Positions 26,258 through 37,266 are shown, numbered from the stretch's first letter. The stretch: 49,865 bases of DNA from Mesorhizobium metallidurans STM 2683 (GCF_000350085.1 NZ_CAUM01000008.1:1-49865); one strand, 5' to 3'. The notes: generated by a model from the letters alone, not told the origin. Numbers and translations are program-made.

Positions 26258-26372
26258 GGCGTTTTCAAACCCCCAACCTTTTCCAACCCAATATGTGCAG
26301 CCCATTATGGGCAGGACGCCCCCGAGATAGGAAAGGCTGGTTACCAGCACAACTACCGCTGATGGTAAAAAC

Positions 26373-27275
26373 CTATCGCGCGAGCGCCGGCTTGCGGGCG
26401 GGAATGGTCATCGCCGCCACGCCGGCGACGACGAAGGCCATGCCGAGCCAGGCTGTTGGGCCGAGGCTCTCGCCGAGGAAGAGAGCGCCGATGCCGACGC
26501 CGATCGGCACACGCAGATAGGCTTGCGAGGTGGTGCCGACGGAGCCCAGCGTGTGGATGAGGCGGAAAAAGATCGAGAAGGCGAGCGCGGTCGAAAACAC
26601 CGAAAGTCCAAGCAGCGCAAGGATCGAGGCCGTCGACGGCGAGAGCGTCCACGGCCGGTCGAAAACCAGGCTCAGCGGGATGAGGATTGCCGCGCCGCAA
26701 ATCATCGAGCCGGCCGCCGGCACCATGGGGTCGAGACCCCTGAAGTTGCGCCCGAAAATAGCGGCACCGGCGTAGCTGACGGTGGCGGCGATGACGGCAA
26801 GCTGCGCCCAGAGCTGATGGCCAAGACCGCCCAGCGCCTGGGTGCCGACAATGAGGCATATGCCCGCGATGCCCGCCCCGACGCCGAACAGTTTGCGCGT
26901 GGTCACCGGCTCGTGGCGGGTGATGAGCGCGGTCAACAGGAAGGTGAAGATCGGCGACGTCGCATTGAGGATGGTGGCAAGACCCGCGTCGATGGTGCGT
27001 TCGGCGGCGGCAATCAGCGTGAACGGCACGACGCTGTTCATGCAGGCCTGAAACATGAACCGGCGCCAGGTTGCCGCATCCCTCGGCATGGCGAGGCCGC
27101 GCCAGCGGATGAGCGCGAGCAGGATGCCGCCGGCGATCAGGGTTCTTCCCGCGATGAAGGTTACCGGGGGGATCGTCTCGACGCCGACCTTGATGAAGGA
27201 ATAGGACGCGCCCCACAGAACGGCCAGCACGCCGAGCAGGGCCAGTTCTGTGGTCATGTTGGTCTTTTCTGGCAT
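26373..27275 (-). CDS. DMT-superfamily (EamA) transporter
   Basis: 300 residues, ten predicted membrane segments in two EamA repeats (GVLAVLWGASYSFIKVGVET at the start of the first, IAATVSYAGAAIFGRNFRG at the start of the second). It is a different branch from the transporter at 8591. Start is either ATG 27275 (MPEKTNMTTE) or ATG 27257 (MTTELALL, with a weak agaaaag site); the open frame to 27458 is not supported. Substrate unknown. It lies 115 bases upstream of the EI24-like gene on the same strand; the gap holds no clear element. Confidence 0.85.
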   Translation of the reverse strand: MPEKTNMTTELALLGVLAVLWGASYSFIKVGVETIPPVTFIAGRTLIAGGILLALIRWRGLAMPRDAATWRRFMFQACMNSVVPFTLIAAAERTIDAGLATILNATSPIFTFLLTALITRHEPVTTRKLFGVGAGIAGICLIVGTQALGGLGHQLWAQLAVIAATVSYAGAAIFGRNFRGLDPMVPAAGSMICGAAILIPLSLVFDRPWTLSPSTASILALLGLSVFSTALAFSIFFRLIHTLGSVGTTSQAYLRVPIGVGIGALFLGESLGPTAWLGMAFVVAGVAAMTIPARKPALAR

Positions 27276-27530
27276 TGCTTTGTCAGCGCCTTCGGAAACT
27301 TCGATTGGACCTGCTTCTAGCTCATGACCAAACAAAAATGTTTCGATGTGGATGCAACCATAGCCGCCAGCGTCGCGGCCGGTATGGTCCAGTTCGATGC
27401 GATGGCTGCAGCAGCGGCTCGCTGCCAAGGTCGTCGCGATGATTTTCGGGGTAGGCAAAGTGGCGGCAAATCGCTAGACCCGCCTGCGGCCGGCGTGGCA
27501 GAAAGCCGGTGGTTTTTGGCGGAGATATTG

Positions 27531-28523
27531 ATGCCGGACTATGACGTGCTTTGCATCGGAAATGCCATTGTCGACATCATCGCCCAGTGCGACGAGGCAT
27601 TCCTGGAAACGAACGGCATCATCAAGGGCGCCATGAACCTCATCGACACAAGCCGCGCCGAGCTTCTCTACAGCCGCATGGGCCCGGCGATCGAAGCCTC
27701 CGGCGGCAGCGCCGGCAACACGGCGGCGGGCGTCGCCTCCTTCGGCGGCCGCGCCGCCTTCTTCGGCAAGGTCTCGAACGATCCGCTCGGCGAGATCTAC
27801 GCCCACGACATCCATGCGCAGGGCGTCGCCTTCGACACCAGGCCGCTTCAGGGCGAGCCGCCGACGGCACGCTCGATGATCTTCGTGACGCCGGACGGCG
27901 AGCGCTCGATGAACACCTATCTCGGCGCCTGCGTCGAGCTCGGGCCGGAGGATGTCGAGGCCGACAAGGCTTCCGGTGCGGCGGTCACCTATTTCGAAGG
28001 CTATCTTTGGGACCCGCCGCGCGCCAAGGAAGCGATCCGGCAGACGGCGAAGCTCGCGCATGCGGCAGGGCGCGAAGTGTCGATGACGCTGTCGGATTCG
28101 TTCTGCGTCGACCGCTACCGCGACGAGTTCCTCGATTTGATGCGCTCGGGCACCGTCGACATCGTCTTTGCCAACAGCCACGAGATCAAGTCGCTCTACC
28201 AGACCGCCTCCTTCGACGAGGCGCTGGCGCAGATCCGCAAGGACTGCAAGATCGCCGCCGTCACCCGCTCGGAAAAGGGCTCGGTGATCGTGCGCGGCGA
28301 CGAGACAGTCACCATTCAGGCGACCAGGATCCGCGAGCTGGTCGACACGACCGGCGCCGGCGACCTCTATGCCGCCGGCTTCCTCTACGGCTACACGCAA
28401 GGCCGCAGCCTGAAGGCGTGCGGCGATCTCGGCTCGCTGGCGGCCGGGCTGGTCATCCAGCAGATCGGCCCAAGGCCGCGTCAGAACCTGCGCCGCGAGG
28501 CCGAGCAGGCAGGGTTGATTTAG
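27531..28523 (+). CDS. PfkB-family kinase, adenosine kinase-like
   Basis: 330 residues of the ribokinase/PfkB family. Family signature 1 is GGSAGNTAAGVASFGGRAAFFGKV, and signature 2, ending in the catalytic GAGD, is DTTGAGDLYAAGFLYG. Rhizobial orthologues are annotated as adenosine or sugar kinases and phosphorylate nucleosides or sugars with ATP. The ATG at 27531 (MPDYDVLCIGNAIVDI) has GGAG 6 nt upstream; the frame extends to 27324 without a signal. It is followed within a few bases by a large palindromic element. Confidence 0.88.
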   Translation: MPDYDVLCIGNAIVDIIAQCDEAFLETNGIIKGAMNLIDTSRAELLYSRMGPAIEASGGSAGNTAAGVASFGGRAAFFGKVSNDPLGEIYAHDIHAQGVAFDTRPLQGEPPTARSMIFVTPDGERSMNTYLGACVELGPEDVEADKASGAAVTYFEGYLWDPPRAKEAIRQTAKLAHAAGREVSMTLSDSFCVDRYRDEFLDLMRSGTVDIVFANSHEIKSLYQTASFDEALAQIRKDCKIAAVTRSEKGSVIVRGDETVTIQATRIRELVDTTGAGDLYAAGFLYGYTQGRSLKACGDLGSLAAGLVIQQIGPRPRQNLRREAEQAGLI

Positions 28524-28537
28524 AGACCTTCCCTTGC

Positions 28538-28771
28538 GGGCAGGGCTATCGCATTTGGATTCTTGCGAAGATGGGGACCCCCACCCTAACCCTCCCCACA
28601 AGGGGGAGGGAACGCTGCCGCGTGCCTTTGCTTCCTCTTTGGCGCCGAAAGGCTGGCAATTTGCCGAGGTCAGCGCCAACGGAAGTCTCCCTCCCCTTGT
28701 GGGGAGGGGTTAGGGGTGGGGGTCCATCGTAGAGCGAAAGCCTCGGCTTTTCACCTGCGATAGCCCTGCCC
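28538..28771. repeat. Nested palindromic element, MITE-like
   Basis: The outer arms gggcagggctatcgca (28538-28553) and its exact complement (28756-28771) enclose longer arms 28570-28611 and 28688-28728 (gatgggg-acccccaccctaacc... against ...ggttaggggtgggggtccatc), which pair with only a few indels. The centre is about 76 unpaired bases. The element is about 234 bp, noncoding, and starts 15 bases after the kinase stop. It accounts for most of the 442-base gap 28524-28965; the rest shows nothing I can name. Confidence 0.85.
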
Positions 28772-28965
28772 TTGACGGGATGTCGCCGCATAACAGCGGT
28801 GGCTTTTTGCCATCGCACAGCACGGGCGAACCGCAACAATTGAAACACTTCAGTCGAGTTTCGGCATTCATCCGAAACAGCGGAGGGCGAAAAACCGCGC
28901 CATGGAGCGAACCCGTGGGGACGGCTCCGCGGCCGAGGCCGCCAACCAACTGAAGGATCAGGAAG

Positions 28966-29619
28966 ATGTTTACTCCCGTAACGGTCGACGCTTTCAGCGG
29001 CGTCGGTCCCGGCGCGTTGACGCCGACGCAGCACGAAAAGCTCTACACCGGCGCGATGGCTCGCGCGCGTCAGGAAAGATCGGCCGTGCCCGCCAAAGGC
29101 ATGGCGCGCCTGGCATCGATGTTCAGGATCGAACGTCGCCTCCCCGGCATCGTCCTGTTGCTGGCCACGATCATCGGAGCCATGGCCGTCACCGACGGCG
29201 CCCAGGCCGAAGAAAACAAGTTCAAGGTGAAACAGGGTATTTCACAGGCCGTGAAGCAGAATTCGGCGATGCCGCAAACGCGCATCCGCCGCACCGTAAG
29301 CAAACTGCCGTCCCTTGGCGACAAGATCCGCCCCAAGATAACGGGGAAACTCAACTGCGCCGTGACTGGCTGCAAGGCCAAGCCGCCGATCCTGAAGCAT
29401 AGGCCCAAGCTGCATTGCAAGGTGTTCGGATGCAAACCCGGCAAGGACCATGACCACGGCAATCACCATGGCCACAACAAGCACGGCTCCTGGTTCTGGG
29501 GCGGCGTGACGATCGTCGCTGCCGATCACGGTGGCTGCGGCTATGAATTCTGGAAGTGGAAGACGACCGGCTGGCGCTACTGGCGGCAGGCCTATCAGAG
29601 CTGCCGCGGCCAGGAATGA
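28966..29619 (+). CDS. Exported His/Cys-rich protein of unknown function
   Basis: 217 residues, not recognised. A hydrophobic segment at about 61-75 (GIVLLLATIIGAMAV) followed by DGAQAEE looks like a signal sequence with a long N-terminal region; a start at the internal Met in MARLASMF (about residue 46) would give a normal signal peptide. The mature part has two copies of a motif, KLNCAVTGCKAK and KLHCKVFGCKPG, 24 residues apart, then a His-rich stretch (DHDHGNHHGHNKHG) and an aromatic end (YEFWKWKTTGWRYW). This suggests metal binding in the periplasm. The ATG at 28966 has AAGGA 8 nt upstream. It converges with the malic enzyme gene. Confidence 0.7.
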   Translation: MFTPVTVDAFSGVGPGALTPTQHEKLYTGAMARARQERSAVPAKGMARLASMFRIERRLPGIVLLLATIIGAMAVTDGAQAEENKFKVKQGISQAVKQNSAMPQTRIRRTVSKLPSLGDKIRPKITGKLNCAVTGCKAKPPILKHRPKLHCKVFGCKPGKDHDHGNHHGHNKHGSWFWGGVTIVAADHGGCGYEFWKWKTTGWRYWRQAYQSCRGQE

Positions 29620-29695
29620 GCTATCTCATCACCATGTATCCGGCCTTCTCCCGCATGCGGGGGATGGCTTTTTCGTCCGCAATACGAGCCGTTGC

Positions 29696-31975
29696 TCAAG
29701 CCCCCGCCGTATACGCCGCGATCGCCGCCATATTCACGATGTCGCTATCCTTGGCGTTGAGCGAGACGATCTGCACCGGCTTGTTCAGGCCGACCAGCAG
29801 CGGGCCAATGACGGTCGAGCCGCCAAGTTCCTGCAGCATCTTGGTCGAGATCGAAGCCGAGTGGAAGGCCGGCATGATCAGCACGTTGGCCGGGCCGGTG
29901 AGCCTGATGAACGGATATTGCGCCATGGCGCGGGCATTGAGCGCCACGTCGGCGGCCATCTCGCCGTCATATTCGAAATCGACGCGCCTTTTGTCGAGGA
30001 TGCGCACCGCTTCCTGGACGCGCTCGGAGCGCTCGCCCTGCGGGTGGCCGAAGGTCGAATAGGCGAGCATGGCGAGCCGCGGCTCGTAGCCCATGCGGCG
30101 GGCGAAACCGGCGGCCTCCTCGGCGATGTCGGCGATCTGCTCGGCATTCGGCATGTCGTGCACGGCGGTATCGGCGACGATCACGGTGCGGCCTCTTGCC
30201 AGCACGATCGAGGCGCCGATGACGCGGTGGCCGGGCTTGGCGTCGATGACGCGGCGGATGTCGTCCAGCGCCGTCGAATAGTTGCGGGTGACGCCGGTGA
30301 CGATGCCGTCGGCATCGCCCAGCGCCACCATGCAGGCGGCGAAATGGTTGCGGTCGTTGTTGATCAGGCGCTGGCAGTCGCGGAACAGGAAGCCCTTGCG
30401 CTGCATGCGCTCGTAGAGATAGTCGGTGTAGACGCTGTTGCGGCGCGACAGCCTGGCGTTGATGATCTCGATGCCCTGCTTGTTGAGCTCGATGCCGGCA
30501 TGCCTGGCGTTCTCCTCGATGACGTCGTCGCGGCCGAGCAGGATAGCAGTGCCGAGCCGCTGGTTCACATAGGAGACGGCGGCGCGCATCACCTGCTCCT
30601 CCTCGCCCTCGGCGAAGACGATGCGCTTGGGCTGGCGGCGCACACGGTCGTAGATGCGCTGCAGGGTCGAGGCGATCGGGTCGCGGCGGGCCGACAGCTC
30701 CTGCGCGTAGCGGTCGAGATCGAGGATCGGCTTGCGGGCGACGCCGCTATCCATCGCGGCCTTGGCCACGGCAAGCGGAATAGCGGAGATCAGGCGCGGG
30801 TCGAACGGCACCGGGATGATGTAGCTGGGGCCGAATTTCGGCCGGTTGCCCTGATAGGCGGCGGCGACATCGTCGGGCACGTCCTGGCGCGCCAGCTCGG
30901 CGAGCGCTCGTGCGGCTGCGATCTTCATGTCGTCGTTGATGGTGGTGGCGCGCACATCCAGCGCGCCGCGGAAGATGTAGGGGAAGCCGAGCACATTATT
31001 GACCTGGTTCGGATAGTCCGAACGGCCGGTGGCCATGATGGCGTCGGTGCGGATCTTGGCCACTTCCTCCGGCGTGATCTCCGGATCGGGATTGGCCATG
31101 GCGAAGATGATCGGGTTCTTGGCCATCGACTGCACCATCCTGGTGGTCAGCGCGCCCTTGGCGGAGAGGCCGAGGAAGATATCGGCGCCATCGAGCGCCT
31201 CGGCCAGCGAGCGCGCCTCGGTCTTGACCGCATGCGCCGACTTCCACTGGTTCATGCCTTCGGTGCGGCCTTGAAAGACGACGCCCTTGGTGTCGCACAG
31301 GATGATGTTTTCCGGTGCGAAGCCCATCGCCTTCATCAGCTCGATGCAGGCGATGCCGGCCGCACCCGCGCCATTGCAGACCATCCTGGTGGTCCTCATG
31401 TCGCGGCCGGTGACCTCCAGCGCATTGATCAGGCCGGCGGCCGAGATGATGGCGGTGCCGTGCTGGTCGTCATGGAAGACCGGAATATCCATCAGCTCGC
31501 GCAGGCGCTGCTCGATGATGAAGCATTCCGGCGCCTTGATGTCCTCGAGGTTGATGCCGCCGAAGGAAGGGCCGAGATAACGCACGCAGTTGATGAATTC
31601 GTCGGCATCCTCGGTGTCGACCTCGAGATCGATGGAATCGACATCGGCGAAGCGCTTGAACAGCACCGCCTTGCCTTCCATGACAGGCTTGGAGGCCAGC
31701 GCGCCGAGATTGCCGAGGCCGAGGATGGCGGTGCCGTTGGAAATGACGGCGACCATATTGCCGCGCGTGGTGTAGTCGAAAGCGCGGCTTGGGTCCTCGG
31801 CGATGGCAAGGACGGGAACTGCGACGCCCGGCGAATAGGCGAGGCTCAAGTCGCGCTGCGTCGCCATCGGCTTGGTGGCGACGATCTCCAGCTTGCCGGG
31901 CCTGCCCATGGCGTGGAATTCGAGCGCCTCCTGAGCGCTGACGGAGGGGCCATTGTTTTCGGTTTTCCTGGCCAT
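29696..31975 (-). CDS. maeB: NAD(P)-malic enzyme with C-terminal phosphotransacetylase-like domain
   Basis: 759 residues. The malic enzyme domain occupies about 1-430 ([35 protein letters not shown] and the dinucleotide fold [16 protein letters not shown]). A phosphate acetyltransferase-like domain follows ([15 protein letters not shown] to the end). It converts malate to pyruvate and CO2 with reduction of NAD(P). Rhizobia carry two such enzymes, Dme (NAD) and Tme (NADP); position next to mutS and glnD suggests Tme, from memory of Sinorhizobium, but the cofactor cannot be read with certainty. The extra domain is regulatory, not a working transacetylase. Confidence 0.93.
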   Translation of the reverse strand: MARKTENNGPSVSAQEALEFHAMGRPGKLEIVATKPMATQRDLSLAYSPGVAVPVLAIAEDPSRAFDYTTRGNMVAVISNGTAILGLGNLGALASKPVMEGKAVLFKRFADVDSIDLEVDTEDADEFINCVRYLGPSFGGINLEDIKAPECFIIEQRLRELMDIPVFHDDQHGTAIISAAGLINALEVTGRDMRTTRMVCNGAGAAGIACIELMKAMGFAPENIILCDTKGVVFQGRTEGMNQWKSAHAVKTEARSLAEALDGADIFLGLSAKGALTTRMVQSMAKNPIIFAMANPDPEITPEEVAKIRTDAIMATGRSDYPNQVNNVLGFPYIFRGALDVRATTINDDMKIAAARALAELARQDVPDDVAAAYQGNRPKFGPSYIIPVPFDPRLISAIPLAVAKAAMDSGVARKPILDLDRYAQELSARRDPIASTLQRIYDRVRRQPKRIVFAEGEEEQVMRAAVSYVNQRLGTAILLGRDDVIEENARHAGIELNKQGIEIINARLSRRNSVYTDYLYERMQRKGFLFRDCQRLINNDRNHFAACMVALGDADGIVTGVTRNYSTALDDIRRVIDAKPGHRVIGASIVLARGRTVIVADTAVHDMPNAEQIADIAEEAAGFARRMGYEPRLAMLAYSTFGHPQGERSERVQEAVRILDKRRVDFEYDGEMAADVALNARAMAQYPFIRLTGPANVLIMPAFHSASISTKMLQELGGSTVIGPLLVGLNKPVQIVSLNAKDSDIVNMAAIAAYTAGA

Positions 31976-32001
31976 GATGCTTTTGATTTCCTCGCCGGTA
32001 C

Positions 32002-32027
32002 AGCACCGCTTGAGACGGGTGCTTTTT
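32002..32027 (+). terminator. Weak hairpin with T-run upstream of malic enzyme gene
   Basis: agcacc (32002-32007) pairs with ggtgct (32018-32023), followed by tttt on the plus strand. It lies in the leader of the minus-strand malic enzyme gene, and no plus-strand gene ends here. It may be a leader structure instead of a terminator. Confidence 0.25.
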
Positions 32028-32109
32028 GGAGTTCCGAATTAAGGCCACACGCCGCCGCTGTAAACCGCCAAGCGGTGCGGAATCGCGGTTGAGGCGCAGG
32101 CGTCTTCAG

Positions 32110-33303
32110 TCAGGCTCGATCAGACGAGGAGCCTAGCACGGCAAGTTCCCGCGCATGGTCGCGCACCGGCGCCCATCGCATCAGCGCCCCGGTTGGGGGA
32201 AACGGCCATTGCGAGAGCGGCGGTGCGTCGCTGCCCATGCGCCGCAGCAGCGCCGACAGATAGGCCATCAACTCCAGCCGCTGCGCGCGCACCTTTTCCA
32301 GCGTGCGAGCGCGAATCTCCTCGCGCGGGATGGCGCGGTCGCGCAGCGTCTCGACAGCTTTGCGGATCGCCGCTGGTTCCGGCTCGGCTATCAGGCAATA
32401 GTCCGGATCGAAATAGACGTCGCGCCCGCCAAGGCTTGGCGTCGAGACGATCGGCAGCCCGGCCATCAGATATTCCATGCTGGAGTACATCGCGCCTTCC
32501 GCTGCCGAAAGGCAGAGCCCGACCGCGGCCTGGTTGTAGACGCGATTGACTTCTTCCTGCGGCAGGCTTGCGGTCATGCCGTCGATGATCGGATTGGCGA
32601 TGCGGTGGAGCGGCGATTGCGCCTGCAGGCGATGGATGAAGGCGCGGGCGCCGGAAGGCGGCAGTTCGCCGATCGACGTGGCGATGTGAACCAGCCTTTC
32701 GATATCTAAGGCGAGGTAATGCCGCTTGGTATGCGATATGCGGCCGGTATAGACGGCGTCGAACTCGACCGGCACGTCCGGCAGCGGCCGGAACACATCC
32801 TCCGATATCATCAGATTGTGATTGGAAAAGATCGCCGTGCCGTCAACCGCGGCGATCAGCCGGCGCTCCTCGTCGGTGTTGCAGAGGAAGATGACCTCAT
32901 GATCGGGGCAAAGCCTGGCATACCAGGCGAGATCCCGGCCGATCTGGTCGACGACGGCCGGCCGCTCCAGGGTCCAGCTCGGCATCAGCAGGAATGCGGC
33001 GCGCTGCGACGCCAGGCGCCGGCCGATGGCGGCGACGGAATAAAACGGGCGAGGCCCGCCCACCGGCGTATACAACACCAGCGGATCGCGGCTGACCACA
33101 TGCACGGAAACCTGGATGCCGCCGTCGAGGTTGGACAGCGGACCACGGGACGGAAGGATGAAGGGAAACCGCTTTCGCGCCGAGAGCCTGAGCTTGTCGG
33201 CGGTGCGGTTGGCGCGGCGGGCCGCCTTGAGCAGCATGCGCTGCAACGGCGACCCGACGGGACCGATCATCTCCTCGAATGTCTCGTGCCTGTCCTTGTC
33301 CAC
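32110..33303 (-). CDS. Glycosyltransferase (GT4-like)
   Basis: 397 residues. The N-terminal half is not easily recognised. The C-terminal half has GT-B features, including SAAEGAMYSSMEYLMAGLPIVSTPSLGGRD, which is the nucleotide-sugar-binding Glu region of GT4-type enzymes (EG...S..E...GLP.V.T). It probably adds sugar to a surface polysaccharide. GTG at 33303 is the first start; ATG at 33270 (MIGPVGSPL) is an alternative. It diverges from mutS. Confidence 0.7.
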   Translation of the reverse strand: MDKDRHETFEEMIGPVGSPLQRMLLKAARRANRTADKLRLSARKRFPFILPSRGPLSNLDGGIQVSVHVVSRDPLVLYTPVGGPRPFYSVAAIGRRLASQRAAFLLMPSWTLERPAVVDQIGRDLAWYARLCPDHEVIFLCNTDEERRLIAAVDGTAIFSNHNLMISEDVFRPLPDVPVEFDAVYTGRISHTKRHYLALDIERLVHIATSIGELPPSGARAFIHRLQAQSPLHRIANPIIDGMTASLPQEEVNRVYNQAAVGLCLSAAEGAMYSSMEYLMAGLPIVSTPSLGGRDVYFDPDYCLIAEPEPAAIRKAVETLRDRAIPREEIRARTLEKVRAQRLELMAYLSALLRRMGSDAPPLSQWPFPPTGALMRWAPVRDHARELAVLGSSSDRA

Positions 33304-33462
33304 CGCGCCCGCCCAAGCTCCGATCCCGAACGATCAATATTGAGCATTCCGGCGCGAGGCAATGTCGGTGCGCTGCCCATTGCCCGCATTCGCAGTCGCG
33401 GTTTCCCCCGTTTTTCAATCCGCCGGCATTAAACCGTCCGGCCACATCTGCTAGAGCAAGGC

Positions 33463-36192
33463 ATGGATATGCGCACTCCAAAAGATATCGACGCCCCGGC
33501 GGCCATGACGCCGATGCCGGCCGCCGCCGGCGGGGCCACGCCGATGATCGAACAGTTCATCGAGATCAAGGCGGCGAACCCGGATTCGCTGCTGTTCTAC
33601 CGCATGGGCGACTTCTACGAGCTGTTCTTTGACGACGCCGAAAAGGCGAGCCGGGCGCTGGGCATCGTGCTGACCAAGCGCGGCAAGCACCAGGGCCACG
33701 ACATCCCGATGTGCGGCGTGCCGGTGCATGCGGCCGACGACTACCTGCAGAAGCTGATCGGACAAGGGTTCCGCGTCGCCGTCTGCGAGCAGATCGAGGA
33801 TCCGGCGGAGGCGAAGAAACGCGGCGGCAAATCGGTGGTGCGCCGCGATGTGGTACGGCTGGTGACGCCCGGCACCATCACCGAGGACAAATTGCTGGCG
33901 CCGTCGGAATCGAGTTTTTTGATGGCGCTGGGGCGGGTCAAGGGTGGGGCTGAGCATGCTTTCGCCCTGGCCTGGATCGAGATCTCGACCGGCAGCTTCC
34001 GCGTCGCCGAGACCACCGCCGACCGGCTGGTCGCCGATGTGTTCCGCGTCGACCCGCGCGAACTGATCGTCGCCGAGCCGGTGTTCTATGACCCGGAGCT
34101 GAAACCGGTGTTCGACGTGCTTGGCCGCGTCGCCAGTCCGCAGCCGCCCTCGCTGTTCGATTCGGCCTCGGCGGCGGGGCGCATCGCGCGCTTCTTCGCG
34201 GTGGCGACGCCGGACGGTTTCGGCACGTTTTCGCGCGCCGAGCTGTCGGCGATCTCGGGCGCGATCGCCTATGTCGAGAAGACGCAGAAGGCGGAGCGAC
34301 CGCCGCTGTCGCGGCCCGAACGCGAAGAGCAGGGCTCGACACTGTTCATCGACCCGGCGACGCGCGCCAATCTGGAATTGCTGCGCACCTTGTCCGGCAG
34401 CCGCGACGGCTCGCTGTTCAAGGCGATCGACCGCACGGTGACCGGCGGCGGCGCAAGGCTGCTCGCCGACCGGCTGATGGCGCCGCTGACCGACCCGGCA
34501 GCGATCGGCGCCAGGCTGGACTCGGTATCGTTCTTCCGCTCCGAGACTCGGCTCTGCCAGGCGGTGCGGGCGAGCCTGAAGAGCGTCGCCGACATGCCGC
34601 GCGCGCTGTCCAGGCTGGCGCTCAATCGCGGCGGCCCGCGCGATCTCGGTGCGCTGCGCGCCGGCTTCGAGGCGGCGGGCACCATTGCCGAACTGTTCGG
34701 AGAAGCCACTCTGCCCCAGGAAGCGGCGTCGGCGCTGGCGGCGATCGAAGCGCTGCCACGCACACTTGCCGCGCATCTGGCACAGGCGCTCGGCGAGGAA
34801 TTGCCGCTGCTGAAACGAGATGGCGGCTTCATCCGCTCCGGCTATCACGGCGAGCTGGATGAGATGCGGGCGCTGCGCGACGAATCGCGCAAAGTGATCG
34901 CCGGGCTGGAGCGCTCGCTGATCGAGGAGACCGGTATCCGCTCGTTGAAAATCCGGCACAACAATGTGCTGGGCTACTACATCGAGGTGACCGCCAACCA
35001 CCATTCGATCATGACCGGCAGCGACGGGGCGAAGGCGCGCTTCATCCATCGCCAGACCATGGCCAACGCCATGCGCTTCACAACGACCGAGCTGGCCGGG
35101 CTGGAATCGAAGATCGCCAATGCCGCCGACCGGGCGCTGAGCATCGAGCTTGCCGCTTTCGACCGGCTGACGGCTGAAGCGGTCGGCGAAGCGGACAAGA
35201 TTCGCGCGGGCGCCGAGGCGCTTGCCGTGCTCGACGTCTCGGCGGCGCTCGCCCTGCTCTCGGAAAGCGAGGCCTGGTGCCGGCCGGTGGTGGATGCAAG
35301 CCTTGCCTTCGAGATTTCGGGCGGGCGCCATCCAGTGGTCGAGCAGGCGCTGCGGCGTTCGGGCGAAGGCCCGTTCGTCGCCAATGATTGCGACCTGTCA
35401 CCGGAAGGTGGAGCGAAGAACGGCGCGATCTGGCTGCTGACCGGTCCCAATATGGGCGGCAAGTCGACGTTCCTCAGGCAGAACGCGCTGATCGCCATTC
35501 TTGCCCAGACCGGCTCGTTCGTGCCGGCGACATCAGCCCATATCGGCGTCGTCGACCGGCTGTTCTCGCGGGTCGGCGCCTCCGACGATCTGGCGCGCGG
35601 CCGCTCGACCTTCATGGTCGAGATGGTCGAGACGGCGGCGATCCTCAATCAGGCCGGCGAGCGCGCGCTGGTCATCCTCGATGAGATCGGCCGCGGCACC
35701 GCGACTTTCGACGGCCTGTCGATCGCCTGGGCGGCGGTCGAATATCTGCATGAGAAGAACCGCTGCCGGGCGATCTTCGCCACCCATTTCCACGAGATGA
35801 CGGCGCTGGCCGGGAAACTGCCGCGGCTGCACAACGTCACCATGAGGGTCAAGGAATGGGAGGGCGACGTCGTCTTCCTGCACGAGGTCGGCAAGGGTGC
35901 GGCCGACCGCTCCTATGGCGTGCAGGTGGCGCGCCTGGCCGGCCTGCCGGAAGCCGTGGTCGGCCGGGCCAAGGAGGTGCTGCACCAGCTCGAAGCCGGC
36001 GAAGTTTCGGGCAAGGCAAACCGGCTGGTCGATGATCTGCCGCTGTTTTCGGTGGCGCTGAAGCGGGAGGCGCCCAAGCCGGCCAGGAACGATGCGCTGG
36101 GTGAGGCGCTCAGCGCTATCAACCCCGACGAGATGACGCCGAGAGAGGCACTGGAGGTGCTGTACCGGCTGAAGGGTATGGTGGGGAAGTAG
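33463..36192 (+). CDS. mutS: DNA mismatch repair protein MutS
   Basis: 909 residues, full length. The mismatch-reading Phe-x-Glu is in GDFYELFF (Phe51, Glu53). The connector and lever domains follow. The ATPase has Walker [16 protein letters not shown], Walker [17 protein letters not shown] and the ATHFHEM switch. A C-terminal tetramer-type end is present. It recognises base mismatches and recruits MutL. The N-terminus is about 25 residues longer than E. coli MutS, as in other rhizobia. A 157-bp palindromic repeat follows the gene. Confidence 0.97.
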   Translation: MDMRTPKDIDAPAAMTPMPAAAGGATPMIEQFIEIKAANPDSLLFYRMGDFYELFFDDAEKASRALGIVLTKRGKHQGHDIPMCGVPVHAADDYLQKLIGQGFRVAVCEQIEDPAEAKKRGGKSVVRRDVVRLVTPGTITEDKLLAPSESSFLMALGRVKGGAEHAFALAWIEISTGSFRVAETTADRLVADVFRVDPRELIVAEPVFYDPELKPVFDVLGRVASPQPPSLFDSASAAGRIARFFAVATPDGFGTFSRAELSAISGAIAYVEKTQKAERPPLSRPEREEQGSTLFIDPATRANLELLRTLSGSRDGSLFKAIDRTVTGGGARLLADRLMAPLTDPAAIGARLDSVSFFRSETRLCQAVRASLKSVADMPRALSRLALNRGGPRDLGALRAGFEAAGTIAELFGEATLPQEAASALAAIEALPRTLAAHLAQALGEELPLLKRDGGFIRSGYHGELDEMRALRDESRKVIAGLERSLIEETGIRSLKIRHNNVLGYYIEVTANHHSIMTGSDGAKARFIHRQTMANAMRFTTTELAGLESKIANAADRALSIELAAFDRLTAEAVGEADKIRAGAEALAVLDVSAALALLSESEAWCRPVVDASLAFEISGGRHPVVEQALRRSGEGPFVANDCDLSPEGGAKNGAIWLLTGPNMGGKSTFLRQNALIAILAQTGSFVPATSAHIGVVDRLFSRVGASDDLARGRSTFMVEMVETAAILNQAGERALVILDEIGRGTATFDGLSIAWAAVEYLHEKNRCRAIFATHFHEMTALAGKLPRLHNVTMRVKEWEGDVVFLHEVGKGAADRSYGVQVARLAGLPEAVVGRAKEVLHQLEAGEVSGKANRLVDDLPLFSVALKREAPKPARNDALGEALSAINPDEMTPREALEVLYRLKGMVGK

Positions 36193-36223
36193 ACCGTGGG
36201 CTTCGTCCGATAGCGCTCTACGG

Positions 36224-36380
36224 CGCCTCCCTCTGTCCTGCCGGACATCTCCCCCTCAAGGGGGGAGATTGGCAGGTTCTACGTTCAGCTCACCTTTTAA
36301 CGCTGGTAATTGGCGAAAGCCGAGGTGGTATCCGATCTCCCCCCTTGAGGGGGATGTCCGGCAGGACAGAGCGGGGCGCG
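36224..36380. repeat. Palindromic element with 46-bp arms
   Basis: The left arm 36224-36270 and right arm 36334-36380 are near-perfect complements. Each contains the 19-bp core (ctctgtcctgccggacatc, 36231-36249; its complement 36353-36371) and a ctcccccttgaggggg-type inner palindrome. About 63 bases lie between. It lies between the convergent mutS and aldo/keto reductase genes and shares its core with 21142-21160. Confidence 0.87.
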
Positions 36381-36420
36381 AAGGAACGCGACCTTTGCTT
36401 CTGGTCCCGCGCCGTCATCC

Positions 36421-37266
36421 TTAAATCATCTCCAGCCCGCGCTTGCGGGTCGGCGGCGGAAAGGCGCGGTCGAGGTCGGCGAAATCTTCCGAAGTGAGCT
36501 TGATGTCGAGCGCGGCGACGTTCTGGCGGACATGCTCCTGCCGGCTGGCCTTCGGAATGGCGATGACGCCGTCTTGGCGCATCACCCAGGCAAGGGCGAT
36601 TTGCGCCGGCGTGGCATCGTGGCGGGCAGCGATGGCTTCGAGCCTGGCGTTGCGCGCCAGTGTGCCCTGATCGACCGGCGAATAGGCCATCAGCGGCATG
36701 CCGCGCTGCCGGCTCCAGGGCGAAAGGTCGAATTCGGGGCCGCGCTGGGACAGATTGTAGAGGATCTGGTTGGTCTGGACATTGCCGCCGCCAGGCAGGT
36801 CGACCAGCTGCTCCATCTCGTGGGTGTCGAAATTGCTGACGCCCCAGTGGCGGATCTTGCCGGCCTTCTTCAAGGCTTCGAAGGCCTCGACGGTTTCCGC
36901 CAGCGGTACGCTGCCGGGCCAATGCAAGAGATAAAGATCGATGCGGTCGGTGGAGAGGCGCTTCAGGCTGTTCTCGCAGGCGCGCGCCACGCCGGCGCGC
37001 GAAGCGTTGGACGGCAGCACCTTGGAAACCAGGAAGGTCTCGGCGCGGCGCCCGGCAATGGCCTGCGCCACCACCTCCTCGGCGCCGCCGCTGGCATACA
37101 TTTCAGCCGTGTCGATCAACGTGACGCCAAGGTCCAGCCCCAGCTTGAGGGCGTTGACCTCGTCGGCACGGCTGCGGGCGTCCTCGCCCATCTTCCACGT
37201 GCCCTGGCCAAGCACCTGGACGGCTTCGCCGGAGGGCAGCATGGTGGTTCTGATCGTCGATGGCAT
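36421..37266 (-). CDS. Aldo/keto reductase
   Basis: 281 residues. The catalytic tetrad is visible: Asp and Tyr in [15 protein letters not shown], Lys in LVSKVLPSN and His in [11 protein letters not shown]. The cofactor site is near [15 protein letters not shown]. It reduces aldehydes or ketones with NADPH; substrate unknown. ATG 37266 ([22 protein letters not shown]) is preferred over the 22-residue upstream extension. It stands next to the copper genes but shows no copper feature. Confidence 0.9.
   Translation of the reverse strand: MPSTIRTTMLPSGEAVQVLGQGTWKMGEDARSRADEVNALKLGLDLGVTLIDTAEMYASGGAEEVVAQAIAGRRAETFLVSKVLPSNASRAGVARACENSLKRLSTDRIDLYLLHWPGSVPLAETVEAFEALKKAGKIRHWGVSNFDTHEMEQLVDLPGGGNVQTNQILYNLSQRGPEFDLSPWSRQRGMPLMAYSPVDQGTLARNARLEAIAARHDATPAQIALAWVMRQDGVIAIPKASRQEHVRQNVAALDIKLTSEDFADLDRAFPPPTRKRGLEMI

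Noticed and set aside
29531..32092. 853-residue plus-strand open frame
   Set aside because: Antisense shadow of the malic enzyme gene, which has clear catalytic motifs.
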